A DNA stretch of 64,000 nucleotides from Frigoribacterium sp. JB110 (lineage in GTDB: Bacteria; Actinomycetota; Actinomycetes; Actinomycetales; Microbacteriaceae), in contig NZ_FUIA01000016.1 in NCBI RefSeq assembly GCF_900163665.1, forward strand, positions 1 to 64,000. The letters are read 5' to 3'. The position numbers and the translations under genes were made by a program. The notes under the pieces were generated by a model. That model was given only the letters and a program-made list of their open reading frames with translations, was not told the DNA's origin and ran no database searches. Positions 8,105 to 15,206 of this stretch are shown in pieces. Position 1 is the first letter of the stretch; every line of letters begins with the position of its first letter.

Positions 8105-8520
8105 GGTATCTGCTCGATACGAACGTCGTGAGCGAACTCCGCAAGCCCGAACGTCGGGCCGACCCTGCGGTGCGCTCGTGGGTCGCTTCCAGGGCTCCGT
8201 CCGATCTGTGCCTGAGCGCGATCACCGTCTTGGAGGTCGAGGTCGGCATCAGAGGATTGGAACGACGAGACCGTGCCCAGGCGAGTCGCTTGCAGACCTG
8301 GCTCGAGGAAGGTCTGCTGGGTGCGTTCGCCGGGCGCATCCTCCCGGTCGATGTATCTGTCGCGCGCCGAGCGGCGCAATTGCACACCCCGGATCCGCGG
8401 CCGGAGCGCGACGCTCTGATCGCCGCCACGGCCGCAGTCCACGCTTTGACCGTTGTCACGCGCAACGTCAAGGACTTCGAAGCCCTGGATGTCGCGATCA
8501 TCGATCCCTGGGCGTCCTAG
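8101..8520 (+). CDS. PIN-domain ribonuclease toxin, VapC/FitB family
   Basis: 139 residues. PIN-domain acidic residues are present: LLDTNVVSELRKP (first Asp), the conserved Glu in VLEVEVGIRGL, and the late Asp pair in ERDALIAATA and VTRNVKDF. Family members cut RNA with Mg2+, often tRNA or rRNA. The GTG start overlaps the antitoxin stop by four bases. Its TAG stop lies inside the CTAG that borders the IS element starting at 8521, so the insertion occurred at the last codon; the C-terminus DPWAS is family-like, suggesting little was lost. Confidence 0.9.
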   Translation: MRYLLDTNVVSELRKPERRADPAVRSWVASRAPSDLCLSAITVLEVEVGIRGLERRDRAQASRLQTWLEEGLLGAFAGRILPVDVSVARRAAQLHTPDPRPERDALIAATAAVHALTVVTRNVKDFEALDVAIIDPWAS

Positions 8521-9457
8521 GGCGTGTTGATCAAGAGGTTCAGGCTCAGGATCGGCGAGTCTCGATGGTGTGACGCGTCAGGAGATCTCGGATGAGGTGT
8601 GGGCTGTTCTGGAGCCGCTGATGCCGGTGCCGGTCGGCAGGTCGCGGCCGTGGACGGATCATCGTCTCGCGGTCGAGGGCATGGCCTGGAAGTACCGCAC
8701 GGGGGCGCCCTGGCGGGATGTGCCGGAGCGGTTCGGGAAGTGGAACTCGATCTACAAGCGGTTCGCGCGCTGGGCCGAGGACGGCACCTGGGAGAAGCTG
8801 CTCGCCGAGGTGCAGAAGCAGTCGGACGCGGCGGGCAAGCTCGACTGGGTGGTGTCGATCGACTCGACGATCGCGCGCGTGCACCAGCACGGCGCGACCC
8901 TCAGCCGCGACACAGGGGGCTGTGTCGAATCACAAGAATCCGCGGGAAGAGCCGCCTGATCACGGGATCGGCCGCTCCCGTGGCGGGTTGACGAGCAAGG
9001 TGCATCTCGTCTGCGACGGGCGTGGACGTCCGCTGAGCTGGGTGATCACCGGCGCGAACATCAACGACACCACGATGATGACCGCCACACTCGAGCAGAC
9101 CCACGTCCCTCGAGCTGTCGGCCGTCCGAGGCGGCGCCCGGATCGGGTGCTCGCCGACAAGGGCTACCCGTCGAAGAAGAACAGGGCGTGGCTGCGGGAG
9201 CGGAAGATCGCCGCGACGATCCCGGAACGCGACGACCAGATCGCGCACCGCCGCAGGAAGCCTGGCCGGCCCATCGACTTCGGGGAAGCCCAGCAGGAGC
9301 GCTACAAGGGACGCAACGTCGTCGAGCGCTGCTTCAACAAACTCAAGCAATGGCGCGGCATCGCGATGCGCTCAGACAAGACAGCCCGCTCCTACCGCGC
9401 CGCGATAGCCCTCGCCGCCACGCTGATCTGGATCAAGACCGACTTAATCCACACGGC
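8521..9457 (+). mobile_element. IS5-family insertion sequence (IS427-like group)
   Basis: About 937 bp. Left end GGCGTGTTGATCAAG and right end CTTAATCCACACGGC are imperfect inverted repeats. Both ends abut CTAG (8517-8520 and 9458-9461), the likely 4-bp target duplication. The element carries one transposase in two overlapping frames. It separates the PIN toxin from a truncated FRG-domain gene, which it appears to have disrupted. A 63-bp remnant of a related right end is found at 13937 in the same orientation. Confidence 0.85.
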
Positions 9458-9461
9458 CTAG
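8570..9461 (+). CDS. IS5-family DDE transposase in two frames (+1 frameshift at a G run)
   Basis: The first frame (GTG 8570 to 8959) encodes the IS5 N-terminal domain (WAVLEPLMP, AWKYRTGAPWRDVPERFG) and the first catalytic Asp (VSIDSTIARVHQH). The second frame (open 8718-9461) carries GRSRGGLTSKVHL, the second Asp (VLADKGY) and the Glu region (ERCFNKLKQWRGIAMR). Reading must move from frame one to frame two at the run of five G at 8915-8919; with four G the protein would be continuous. This may be programmed slippage, as in many IS5 relatives, an inactivating insertion, or a sequencing error. The stop lies in the flanking CTAG. Confidence 0.8.
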
Positions 9462-10041
9462 CGCGAGCGATCCGGATGCGCTGGATGACATGCCCGGCTC
9501 ACTCTTTGGAATCAAGAGACCCCCCAAGGAACGTTGGATCGATCCCCTCGACGCACGGTCATCGTCCAACATCTCCGGCGCGCTCGCGGACCAGGTGTGG
9601 TGGTATCGCGCTCCAGACGTTACAGAGCGCCTCAGAATCCAACGCGGCTCTTTTCTTATCGGACCGTTAGCTCGCCCCATTGATCGTCCCAACACAACTC
9701 TCCCTATCGAGTTGGCCGCCGGCCGCACAAACGCGATCGCGAATCGACTTGAAAAGAGGGGCAAAGCAAGCAACGCGACCATTGGGAGGGTCGAGATCTT
9801 CAGGATCGTCGTTCCCGGGGCTTCGAAAGTGTATTTGCGCCGGCTCCTTGAGGATCGTTCGGGGCTCTCAATCGAAACGATCTATCCCACGCCTTGGCAT
9901 CGGCCCTTCATCGCGCAGTTCGCGTCTACCTATGGACGCGGGCGCCCCCTGAGTCTCGATAGCAACGCGACCACCCCGGAGACCGACCAACATGCCGGGG
10001 TTGTGAAGGACGAGGCCGCCCCGGAGTCATCGGGGTCTTAG
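9462..10041 (+). pseudogene. 5'-truncated FRG-domain protein
   Basis: The frame is open from the IS border to the stop at 10041 (about 193 codons) with no plausible start at its left end, so the gene looks cut by the IS insertion; an internal ATG (9490) could still be used. The sequence includes WWYRAPDVTERLRIQRGSFLIGP and later IETIYPT, matching the C-terminal half of the FRG domain, a poorly understood module often found in accessory and defence contexts. Base composition is visibly lower in GC than the sugar locus, which suggests transfer. The F-RG motif itself would have been in the missing N-terminal part. Confidence 0.6.
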
Positions 10042-10077
10042 GTCTCGCAACCCTAGGGATATGAGACAGGACTGACC

Positions 10078-10722
10078 TCACTCAGGACTCGACCGCGACG
10101 CGGGGTCGTCATCAGCGGCTTCGTGATTTCTCGCGGCCCATGACTCGAACTCTGTCTGCACCTGATCAAAGAACTCCGTTTTGGCCAAGGTGTAGTCGTC
10201 GTAGTCGGCTTTGCCGATCTGTTGCACGCTAAGTGCCCGTTTTGCCGTCTCGTAGCGTTGGCGGGCGTCGGCGTTTGCTCGAAGCCAGTCGCGGAACCAA
10301 ATCGTGTACAGGCCCCACGGTGAGTCCGCGCGGCGGACGTGAAGTATCGCCTGGTTGTCTTCGTGCCAGAACAGCAGCTTTTCCCAGACGAGGGGGTCGA
10401 CCTTGATCGACCCCCTCGGTAGGTCGCGGTCTACCCCTGGGGAGTCAGGACGCGAACCGCGTGCGCGTACGTAGCCGAGCGGTGCGAGGCGGGCGACGAG
10501 TTCATGCTCTGCGGGGAGAGGTGAGATGCGCAGTTGCAGGTCGACGAACGGCTTCGCGGCCAGGCCCGGCACAGAAGTCGAACCGATGTGATCCAGTGTC
10601 GCGGCCTCAGCGCCGTCAAGTCCACCCACCGCGTCCCGGACGCCTGACAGGAGCCGCGATGCGCGCTGTGCCCACTCTGCCTGATGCTCAACTAACGCGG
10701 CAGGGTTCGTTTCGTCGCTCAT
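10078..10722 (-). CDS. GrpB/UPF0157 family protein (nucleotidyltransferase-like)
   Basis: 214 residues from ATG 10722. The diagnostic motif is HIGSTSVPGLAAKPFVDLQL: GSTSVPGL at 47-54, Lys57 and Asp61, typical of the UPF0157/GrpB family, which shares the nucleotidyltransferase fold. Later blocks WEKLLFWHEDNQAILHVRR and FRDWLRANADARQRYETAKR are also family-like. The biochemical role of most members is unestablished. The longer frame to 10785 adds residues without homology. The gene stands alone in the accessory segment, just right of the truncated FRG gene. Confidence 0.8.
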   Translation of the reverse strand: MSDETNPAALVEHQAEWAQRASRLLSGVRDAVGGLDGAEAATLDHIGSTSVPGLAAKPFVDLQLRISPLPAEHELVARLAPLGYVRARGSRPDSPGVDRDLPRGSIKVDPLVWEKLLFWHEDNQAILHVRRADSPWGLYTIWFRDWLRANADARQRYETAKRALSVQQIGKADYDDYTLAKTEFFDQVQTEFESWAARNHEAADDDPASRSSPE

Positions 10723-10818
10723 ACCGTCGAAACTACAGGCCACGAATTTCACCGGGAAGGAACGACCGGACGGGATGCGCGACACATGGTCTGAGCAAGC
10801 GGTTCTTCTACGCGGCGA

Positions 10819-10880
10819 GTGTCTCGTGACCTCGGTGTCTCGTATCCCATGGGTTACGAGACACCGAGGTTACGAGACAC
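10819..10880. repeat. Nested palindrome with 26-bp arms
   Basis: Positions 10819-10844 and 10855-10880 are inverted copies (25 of 26 pairs) with a 10-base loop. Each arm is itself a tandem of GTCTCGT-ACCTCGGT-GTCTCGTA, so the unit occurs as both direct and inverted repeats. It lies between the stop of the acetyltransferase gene and the start of GrpB. It could terminate the acetyltransferase transcript or be a REP-like element. A looser relative (GGTCTCGCAACCCTAG) is visible near 10040. Confidence 0.85.
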
Positions 10881-10933
10881 ATCGTGTAACTCCTCGCCGA
10901 CGGACGGGCGACATGCCAACGCACCCGAGTTCC

Positions 10934-11902
10934 TCAGCCCAGCGGCCCCTCCAGCACCGTGAGTGTGTCCACTCCGTGGAAGCCGACGGACCTGTTGAGC
11001 GCGAGCATCGGCTCATTGGTCAGCGCTGTGTAGGTCTGCAGGGATCGGGATTCCGCACTTTCGGGCACGCTCATGAGCAGCCGAAGATTGGCAGCCTTCA
11101 GCGCTCGGCCAATGCCTCGACCGCGAAAGTTCTTGTCGACGAAAGTGTCATCCTGGTTCACGATCTCCGGATCTGAACGCGAGAGGAGAATCTCGGTGTA
11201 GCCGATACCGTCGCCGTTCGTGCATGCCAGACTTCGCACCAGGAGGTAGCCCTGATCGTGCATGCGTCGCTCATTGCGACGCACCGCGTCAACATCTACG
11301 CTCGCCGGACTCCGGCTCAGGTCGCCCATCGGAACGTCGTCAGACATTCGCGCCCGTAGCTCGGCCCAGTCCTCTACAACCTCGTCGGGACAGCGCCCGC
11401 ACCAGGAGCGGAGGTTGATCCCGGCAGGCGCGTCCGGAAACGCGGCAAGTTGTGCTGTCGAGAGAGGAAGTTCAACCATCTGTCGACTTTCTCGGATACC
11501 GATGTTCAGCCCTTCGGCGCGAGCGAACGTCACGCCAGCATCGGAATAGGTTTCGGTACGCAAGATGGTGGCCGTGCCTCGTAGCGTGTCGCGCACGGCA
11601 TCAAGCAGCATCCGGCCAACGCCACGTCGTCGGAAGCCGTCCAGGACAGCGACCTCCACCTCTGCAGGCTCGTCCGGATCGACGCTCGCTTCGGCCGCGC
11701 CGACCGGCACGTCGCCGATTTTGGCAATAAGTAGTGCCGAGGTGCGTGCCGGGTGCGGATCCTGAAACTGAGCAAGCGTTGCATCATCGCTACGGAACCA
11801 GACCTGCTGACGACCGACCGCATACCCATCGCGTAGCACGCGATTCCACTGGAGGAGCTGGCGGACATCCGCTCGATCGACGACTTCCACACGCAAACTC
11901 AT
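10934..11902 (-). CDS. GNAT family N-acetyltransferase, two tandem domains
   Basis: 322 residues from ATG 11902 (an in-frame GTG at 11914 is possible). Two acetyl-CoA-binding loops are visible: GFRRRGVGRMLLDAV in the N-terminal domain and FRGRGIGRALKAAN in the C-terminal domain, so this is a duplicated GNAT like several actinobacterial acyltransferases. The C-terminal half includes TYTALTNEPMLALNRSVGF, the usual alpha4-beta6 region. The acyl acceptor is unknown. It is a monocistronic gene followed by the large palindrome at 10819. Confidence 0.87.
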   Translation of the reverse strand: MSLRVEVVDRADVRQLLQWNRVLRDGYAVGRQQVWFRSDDATLAQFQDPHPARTSALLIAKIGDVPVGAAEASVDPDEPAEVEVAVLDGFRRRGVGRMLLDAVRDTLRGTATILRTETYSDAGVTFARAEGLNIGIRESRQMVELPLSTAQLAAFPDAPAGINLRSWCGRCPDEVVEDWAELRARMSDDVPMGDLSRSPASVDVDAVRRNERRMHDQGYLLVRSLACTNGDGIGYTEILLSRSDPEIVNQDDTFVDKNFRGRGIGRALKAANLRLLMSVPESAESRSLQTYTALTNEPMLALNRSVGFHGVDTLTVLEGPLG

Positions 11903-12113
11903 ATCGGGGATCACACGACTTTCACCTACTCGACGGCGACGACGGCACAGGTGTGTATTCTCCCAGATCCCGTGTTGGAAGGTGCCCGCACCGTGCCTCG
12001 ATAGAGCGAACCCACGCCGACATGGGATCTCATATGAATGAGCGAACCGCCGCGCGCCATTAGACCGTTCGCGACCATCGGCCGTACACGCAACAGGTTG
12101 TTGCGTGAGTTAT

Positions 12114-12840
12114 TCAGGGGTTATCGAGCGCACGCTGCAGCTCGGCCTCAGATGGAAGTACCGCCTGCTCAGCTGGAGGGAGGAGGTCGTAGCTGGCGAT
12201 CGCGATCGGATGGTTGCTGCCTGCGAGGGCGTACCGCACCACTCGGTCATTCTTATCAATGCACAGCAAGAGACCGACGGTCGCTGCATGCGCGGGCCGG
12301 CGCAACTGGTCCTCTACAAGCTCGATGTAGAATCCGAGCTGTCCGACGTACTCGGGTTTGAACTTACCGACCTTCAGCTCGACGACGACGTAGCGCAGCT
12401 GCTCTACGTGGAAGAACAGGAGGTCGACAAAGAACTCGTCGCCGTCCACGTCGAAGGGAATTTGCCGCCCGACGAAACTGAACCCACTGCCTAACTCACC
12501 GAGCGTCTCGATGATGCGTTCCACGAGCGCTTGCTCGAGCTCGCGCTCTGCGTGCCCAGGCTCAATGCGGAGGAAGTCAAAGACGTAAGGATCCTTTGTC
12601 ATCTGCTGTGCGAGCTCGGACGCTCCGGGCGCCAGAATGCGATCGAAGTTCGTTGGCGCTCCGCCGAAGCGCAGGTGTTCGGTGGTCTTGATGTGGTGCT
12701 CAAGCGTGCCACGGGTCCACCCATGTGTAGCGGTTTGCCCGGCGTACCAATCCCGCAGTTCCTGGTCGCTGCTCGCAGGTCCCTCGGCGTCAGGTTGGTA
12801 CGGAGTCCCGACCCGCCTTCGAGCGATTCGCGGGTTCTCC
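12114..12840 (-). pseudogene. N-terminally truncated YhcG/DUF1016-type PDDEXK nuclease
   Basis: The frame is open from 12114 to an in-frame TAG near 12841. From about 12766 inward it is homologous to YhcG-type proteins: LRDWYAGQTATHGWTRGTL, then APTNFDRILAPG, SELAQQMTKDPYVFDFL and the nuclease core DEFFVDLLFF and VVVELKVGKF (PDDEXK Asp and Glu-x-Lys). The usual N-terminal DUF1016 domain is absent, and no good start precedes the homology, so the gene is broken. An ATG at 12602 could still express a 162-residue nuclease-only product. YhcG proteins are linked to defence and DNA metabolism; the role here is unproven. Confidence 0.7.
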
Positions 12841-12856
12841 TAGCTTGCGGGTGGGT

Positions 12857-13252
12857 TCATGCCGTTGCTGGCCAAATGTCGGGGTGGAGGAGATAGGTGT
12901 CCGCATCGACGCGGGTCGTTTGTACGTTCCATTCCGTCTGGTTCTCCGCAAGTGGCGTAAGGGCTTGCCATAGGGATTCGAGCACGGTCGAGGCGGGCAT
13001 TCCCGCTTCGACCGTGCCAACCACGACAAGCCGCCGTGTTCGTTGGACAAACACCAACGTGACCACGGTGGCGACCTCGGCCGCTGCCTCGAGTTGCAAC
13101 CGATCAGTGAAAGTGGCCTGTCCCAGATCGGAGTATGAGTGCCACCCCGGCGAGGCGTCTGCCGGGAGGAGCTTGCCCGGGCCCGTGCCCCAGTGATTCA
13201 GCGCGTACCAGACGAAGGCCTCGCCTGGGGAGGCGTGCTCATTAGGGATCAC
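12857..13252 (-). CDS. Hypothetical cytoplasmic protein coupled to a secreted protein gene
   Basis: 131 residues beginning at a GTG that overlaps the stop of the upstream gene (GTGA), which fixes the start and argues for real translation. No signal peptide or membrane helix is seen. Visible blocks are PGEAFVWYALNHWGTG near the start and VVTLVFVQRTRRLVVVG in the middle, compatible with an alpha/beta fold. I do not recognise the family. Coupling to a secreted protein would fit a cytoplasmic partner, such as an immunity or chaperone-like protein, but that is only a hypothesis. Confidence 0.6.
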   Translation of the reverse strand: MIPNEHASPGEAFVWYALNHWGTGPGKLLPADASPGWHSYSDLGQATFTDRLQLEAAAEVATVVTLVFVQRTRRLVVVGTVEAGMPASTVLESLWQALTPLAENQTEWNVQTTRVDADTYLLHPDIWPATA

Positions 13253-13863
13253 AGCTGATCGTTGACCCACTGAGGGCAGGTTCGTGTCGGTGCGCCAGGC
13301 GAGTCTTTGCAGTACGCCGTGATAACCCCGAGTTCGTAGGGATCCGGGCTATCGGCACTGGAATCCCGTTCCTGAATCACTTCTACGAGGATTTCGATAC
13401 CGTCCTCGCTCAGGTATCCCATGCCGTAGAGGTACCGACCGTTGGGCTGCAGGTAGCCGCCCGCGTTGTTGCTGATGACGTGTTCAATCGTCTGCTGGTC
13501 AGCATTGTGATCCAGGAGGGCATGTAGGTAGCCGAACGCGCCGCTCGCTCCCTGCCGCAGCACGACCTTCTCTCCTGAGCCGTCCAGGGTGACACTCAAA
13601 CAGTTGAATCTCGGGGCGGACGGGTAGTTCTCCGTACCCGCTGCGCATCCATTTGCCAGCGCGCTCACACCGGAGGCATCTTGTGCTGACGGCGCGGCAA
13701 CCTCTCCCAGAGAACTTGCGACCTCTGGAATCTGTTCATATGCGACCCATTGACCATCCGGTGGTGCGGCATCGTTCGATGCCGCTAGAGCCGGGGTGCT
13801 CGACAGCACACCCAACGCCAGAGTGAGGGCGGCGACAGCGGTGAGCCTTAGCTTCGTTTTCAT
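13249..13863 (-). CDS. Secreted hypothetical protein with Sec signal peptide
   Basis: 204 residues from ATG 13863 (AAGGA six bases upstream; another ATG lies immediately before at 13866). The N-terminus KTKLRLTAVAALTLALGVL ends in TPALA, a type I signal peptidase site. The mature protein has four Cys (NGCAAG, FNCLS, AYCKD, RTCPQ), enough for two disulfides, and no sorting signal. No family is recognised. It is co-translated with the gene at 12857. Its place in a mobile segment with toxin-antitoxin and nuclease remnants makes an antagonistic or accessory role possible but unproven. Confidence 0.65.
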   Translation of the reverse strand: MKTKLRLTAVAALTLALGVLSSTPALAASNDAAPPDGQWVAYEQIPEVASSLGEVAAPSAQDASGVSALANGCAAGTENYPSAPRFNCLSVTLDGSGEKVVLRQGASGAFGYLHALLDHNADQQTIEHVISNNAGGYLQPNGRYLYGMGYLSEDGIEILVEVIQERDSSADSPDPYELGVITAYCKDSPGAPTRTCPQWVNDQL

Positions 13864-13936
13864 CATCTGTCCTTCGCTTTCACATGAGCCAGCGACGCTA
13901 CACCGTGCGGGCGACTCTTGCCAGGGGTATAGCCAA

Positions 13937-13999
13937 CTGCACCGCGATCACCCTCGCCAGCACCCTGATCTGGACCAAAGCCGACTTAATCAACACGGC
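13937..13999 (+). mobile_element. Right-end remnant of an IS5-family element
   Basis: The frame NCTAITLASTLIWTKADLINTA followed by TAG matches the C-terminus of the complete transposase (AAIALAATLIWIKTDLIHTA), and the DNA ends CTTAATCAACACGGC-CTAG as at 9457. Only about 63 bp remain; everything upstream is unrelated. It lies in the same orientation as the intact copy, 4.5 kb away, so the two could have recombined. Confidence 0.8.
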
Positions 14000-14003
14000 C
14001 TAG

Positions 14004-14221
14004 GTCGTGTCTGATAATTCGTCGGCTACTGCGCTGGGCGCTGTGCACCGGCTCGCGTCGTTCTCGTCGGTCGACGATGGCTCTGCATCGCCTCCCTCCT
14101 CGGCCTAGCGATCCGGCACACATCGCCCGGGGCCCACGCCGCCCGAGAGGCTCCGCGCGATGCGAAGCAGCGCGTGGAGGGGCGGTGGGGACTCGCAACG
14201 CCGCGAATTATCAGACACTCC
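14004..14221. mobile_element. 218-bp MITE-like element with 18-bp terminal inverted repeats
   Basis: GTGTCTGATAATTCG (14007-14021) and its complement (14204-14218) are perfect 15-bp inverted repeats, extendable to 16 of 18 at the very ends. CTAG flanks the element on both sides (14000-14003 and 14222-14225), a likely 4-bp target duplication. The interior has no supported coding frame. It is best read as a non-autonomous or internally deleted IS relying on a transposase elsewhere; its ends differ from the IS5 element at 8521. Confidence 0.75.
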
Positions 14222-14227
14222 CTAGCG

Positions 14228-14282
14228 GTGATCGACGGCGGGTACACGCTGTACTGATTCAGCGGCGCGGAATAGGAAGCGC
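14228..14282 (+). repeat. Right copy of the 55-bp direct repeat
   Basis: 53 of 55 bases match 7751-7805. It restates the final ten codons of the dehydrogenase gene (VIDGGYTLY and stop) plus 25 bases of 3' flank, but here it is preceded by MITE sequence, so it is a non-coding relic. Two base differences (T/C at offset 36, C/T at offset 46) show it is not an assembly copy of the left repeat. Confidence 0.85.
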
Positions 14283-14303
14283 GCCGCCGCGGTTGCGGGT
14301 GTC

Positions 14304-15206
14304 ATGGTGCAGGCGATGACGACGACCGAGCAGGCTCCGCTCGAGCGGGTGCTTGCGGCCATGGATTGGCGCGTGCTGGACGGGCGTCGAACTTCGCTCG
14401 CACCGGGGGAACGGCTGCGGCTCCGCACCGGGGTCGCCGCACTCGTGTTCGTCGCGCAGGGGCGTCTGATCCGGATGTCGGAGAGCGGATGCGGTGAGCT
14501 GCCGGCCGGCGCAGCCGCCGTCTCGATGGGGCGCGCGCCCGTCGTGCTCTCAGCGAGCGAACCCGCCGAGGTGATGTCGGTCGAGCTGGAGCTCACGCCG
14601 GGCACGTCGTCGGTGCTCGAACGTGTTCCGAACATGCTCTCGGTGGCCCGTTTCGCGGAGGAGGAGCCGACGATCGCCGCGATCGCGCGCGACATAGGAA
14701 AGCCGGACTGCGAGCGTCAGCGCGGAACCACGGGCACGATCTGCGCGCTGATGGCGACGACTGTCGTGCTTGCGGCGATCCGGGTGTGGGCGGAGGCCGG
14801 ATGTGTGCCTGATGGCTGGCCGGCACGATCCGCCGACCCGTTCCTCTCCCGCGTGCTCGATGCGATCCACGATGACCCTGGTCGGGAGTGGTCGGTGGCC
14901 GGACTCGCGGAGATCGGGGCGATGTCGCGTTCGGTCTTCGCCGATCGCTTCCGCGCCGCGACGGGGCGCACTCCGGCGGCGTACCTCGGTGAGGTGCGCA
15001 TCGACATGGCCAAGTCGTTCCTCGCCGAGGGCACCAGTGTCTCCGAGGCGGCGCGACGGCTGGGATACGCCTCGGACGAAGGGTTCAGTCGAGCGTTCCG
15101 TCGTCGCACCGGCGTCGCCCCGTCGCAGTGGCGCTATCGCCGTGACCTGCCGGCGAGCGAGAACAGCACGCCGCCGGCGGCGGTGCAGATCGCCGCGATC
15201 GCGTAG
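14304..15206 (+). CDS. AraC-family transcriptional regulator with cupin sensor
   Basis: 300 residues from ATG 14304 (ATG 14316 is an alternative). The N-terminal ~170 residues form a cupin-type sensor domain (GRRTSLAPGERLRLRTGVAAL, EVMSVELELTPGT). The C-terminal ~100 residues carry two AraC HTHs: WSVAGLAEIGAMSRSVFADRF and SVSEAARRLGYASDEGFSRAFRR, then TGVAPSQWR. Cupin_6-type AraC proteins often control a neighbouring exporter or dehydrogenase. The convergent MFS gene is the obvious candidate, and the two genes share 73 bp at their 3' ends. Confidence 0.88.
   Translation: MVQAMTTTEQAPLERVLAAMDWRVLDGRRTSLAPGERLRLRTGVAALVFVAQGRLIRMSESGCGELPAGAAAVSMGRAPVVLSASEPAEVMSVELELTPGTSSVLERVPNMLSVARFAEEEPTIAAIARDIGKPDCERQRGTTGTICALMATTVVLAAIRVWAEAGCVPDGWPARSADPFLSRVLDAIHDDPGREWSVAGLAEIGAMSRSVFADRFRAATGRTPAAYLGEVRIDMAKSFLAEGTSVSEAARRLGYASDEGFSRAFRRRTGVAPSQWRYRRDLPASENSTPPAAVQIAAIA

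Noticed and set aside
8910..8925. Classical -1 programmed frameshift in the IS transposase
   Set aside because: The downstream frame is reached by +1 (or -2), not by -1, so the usual slippery-heptamer model does not fit.
10819..10880. Possible CRISPR-like repeat array
   Set aside because: Units are inverted and contiguous with no variable spacers, and no cas genes are present in the window.
7786..14227. Prophage or integrative element with its own integrase
   Set aside because: No integrase, excisionase, structural phage or conjugation gene is seen. Only IS transposase is present, so the direct repeats alone do not prove site-specific integration.
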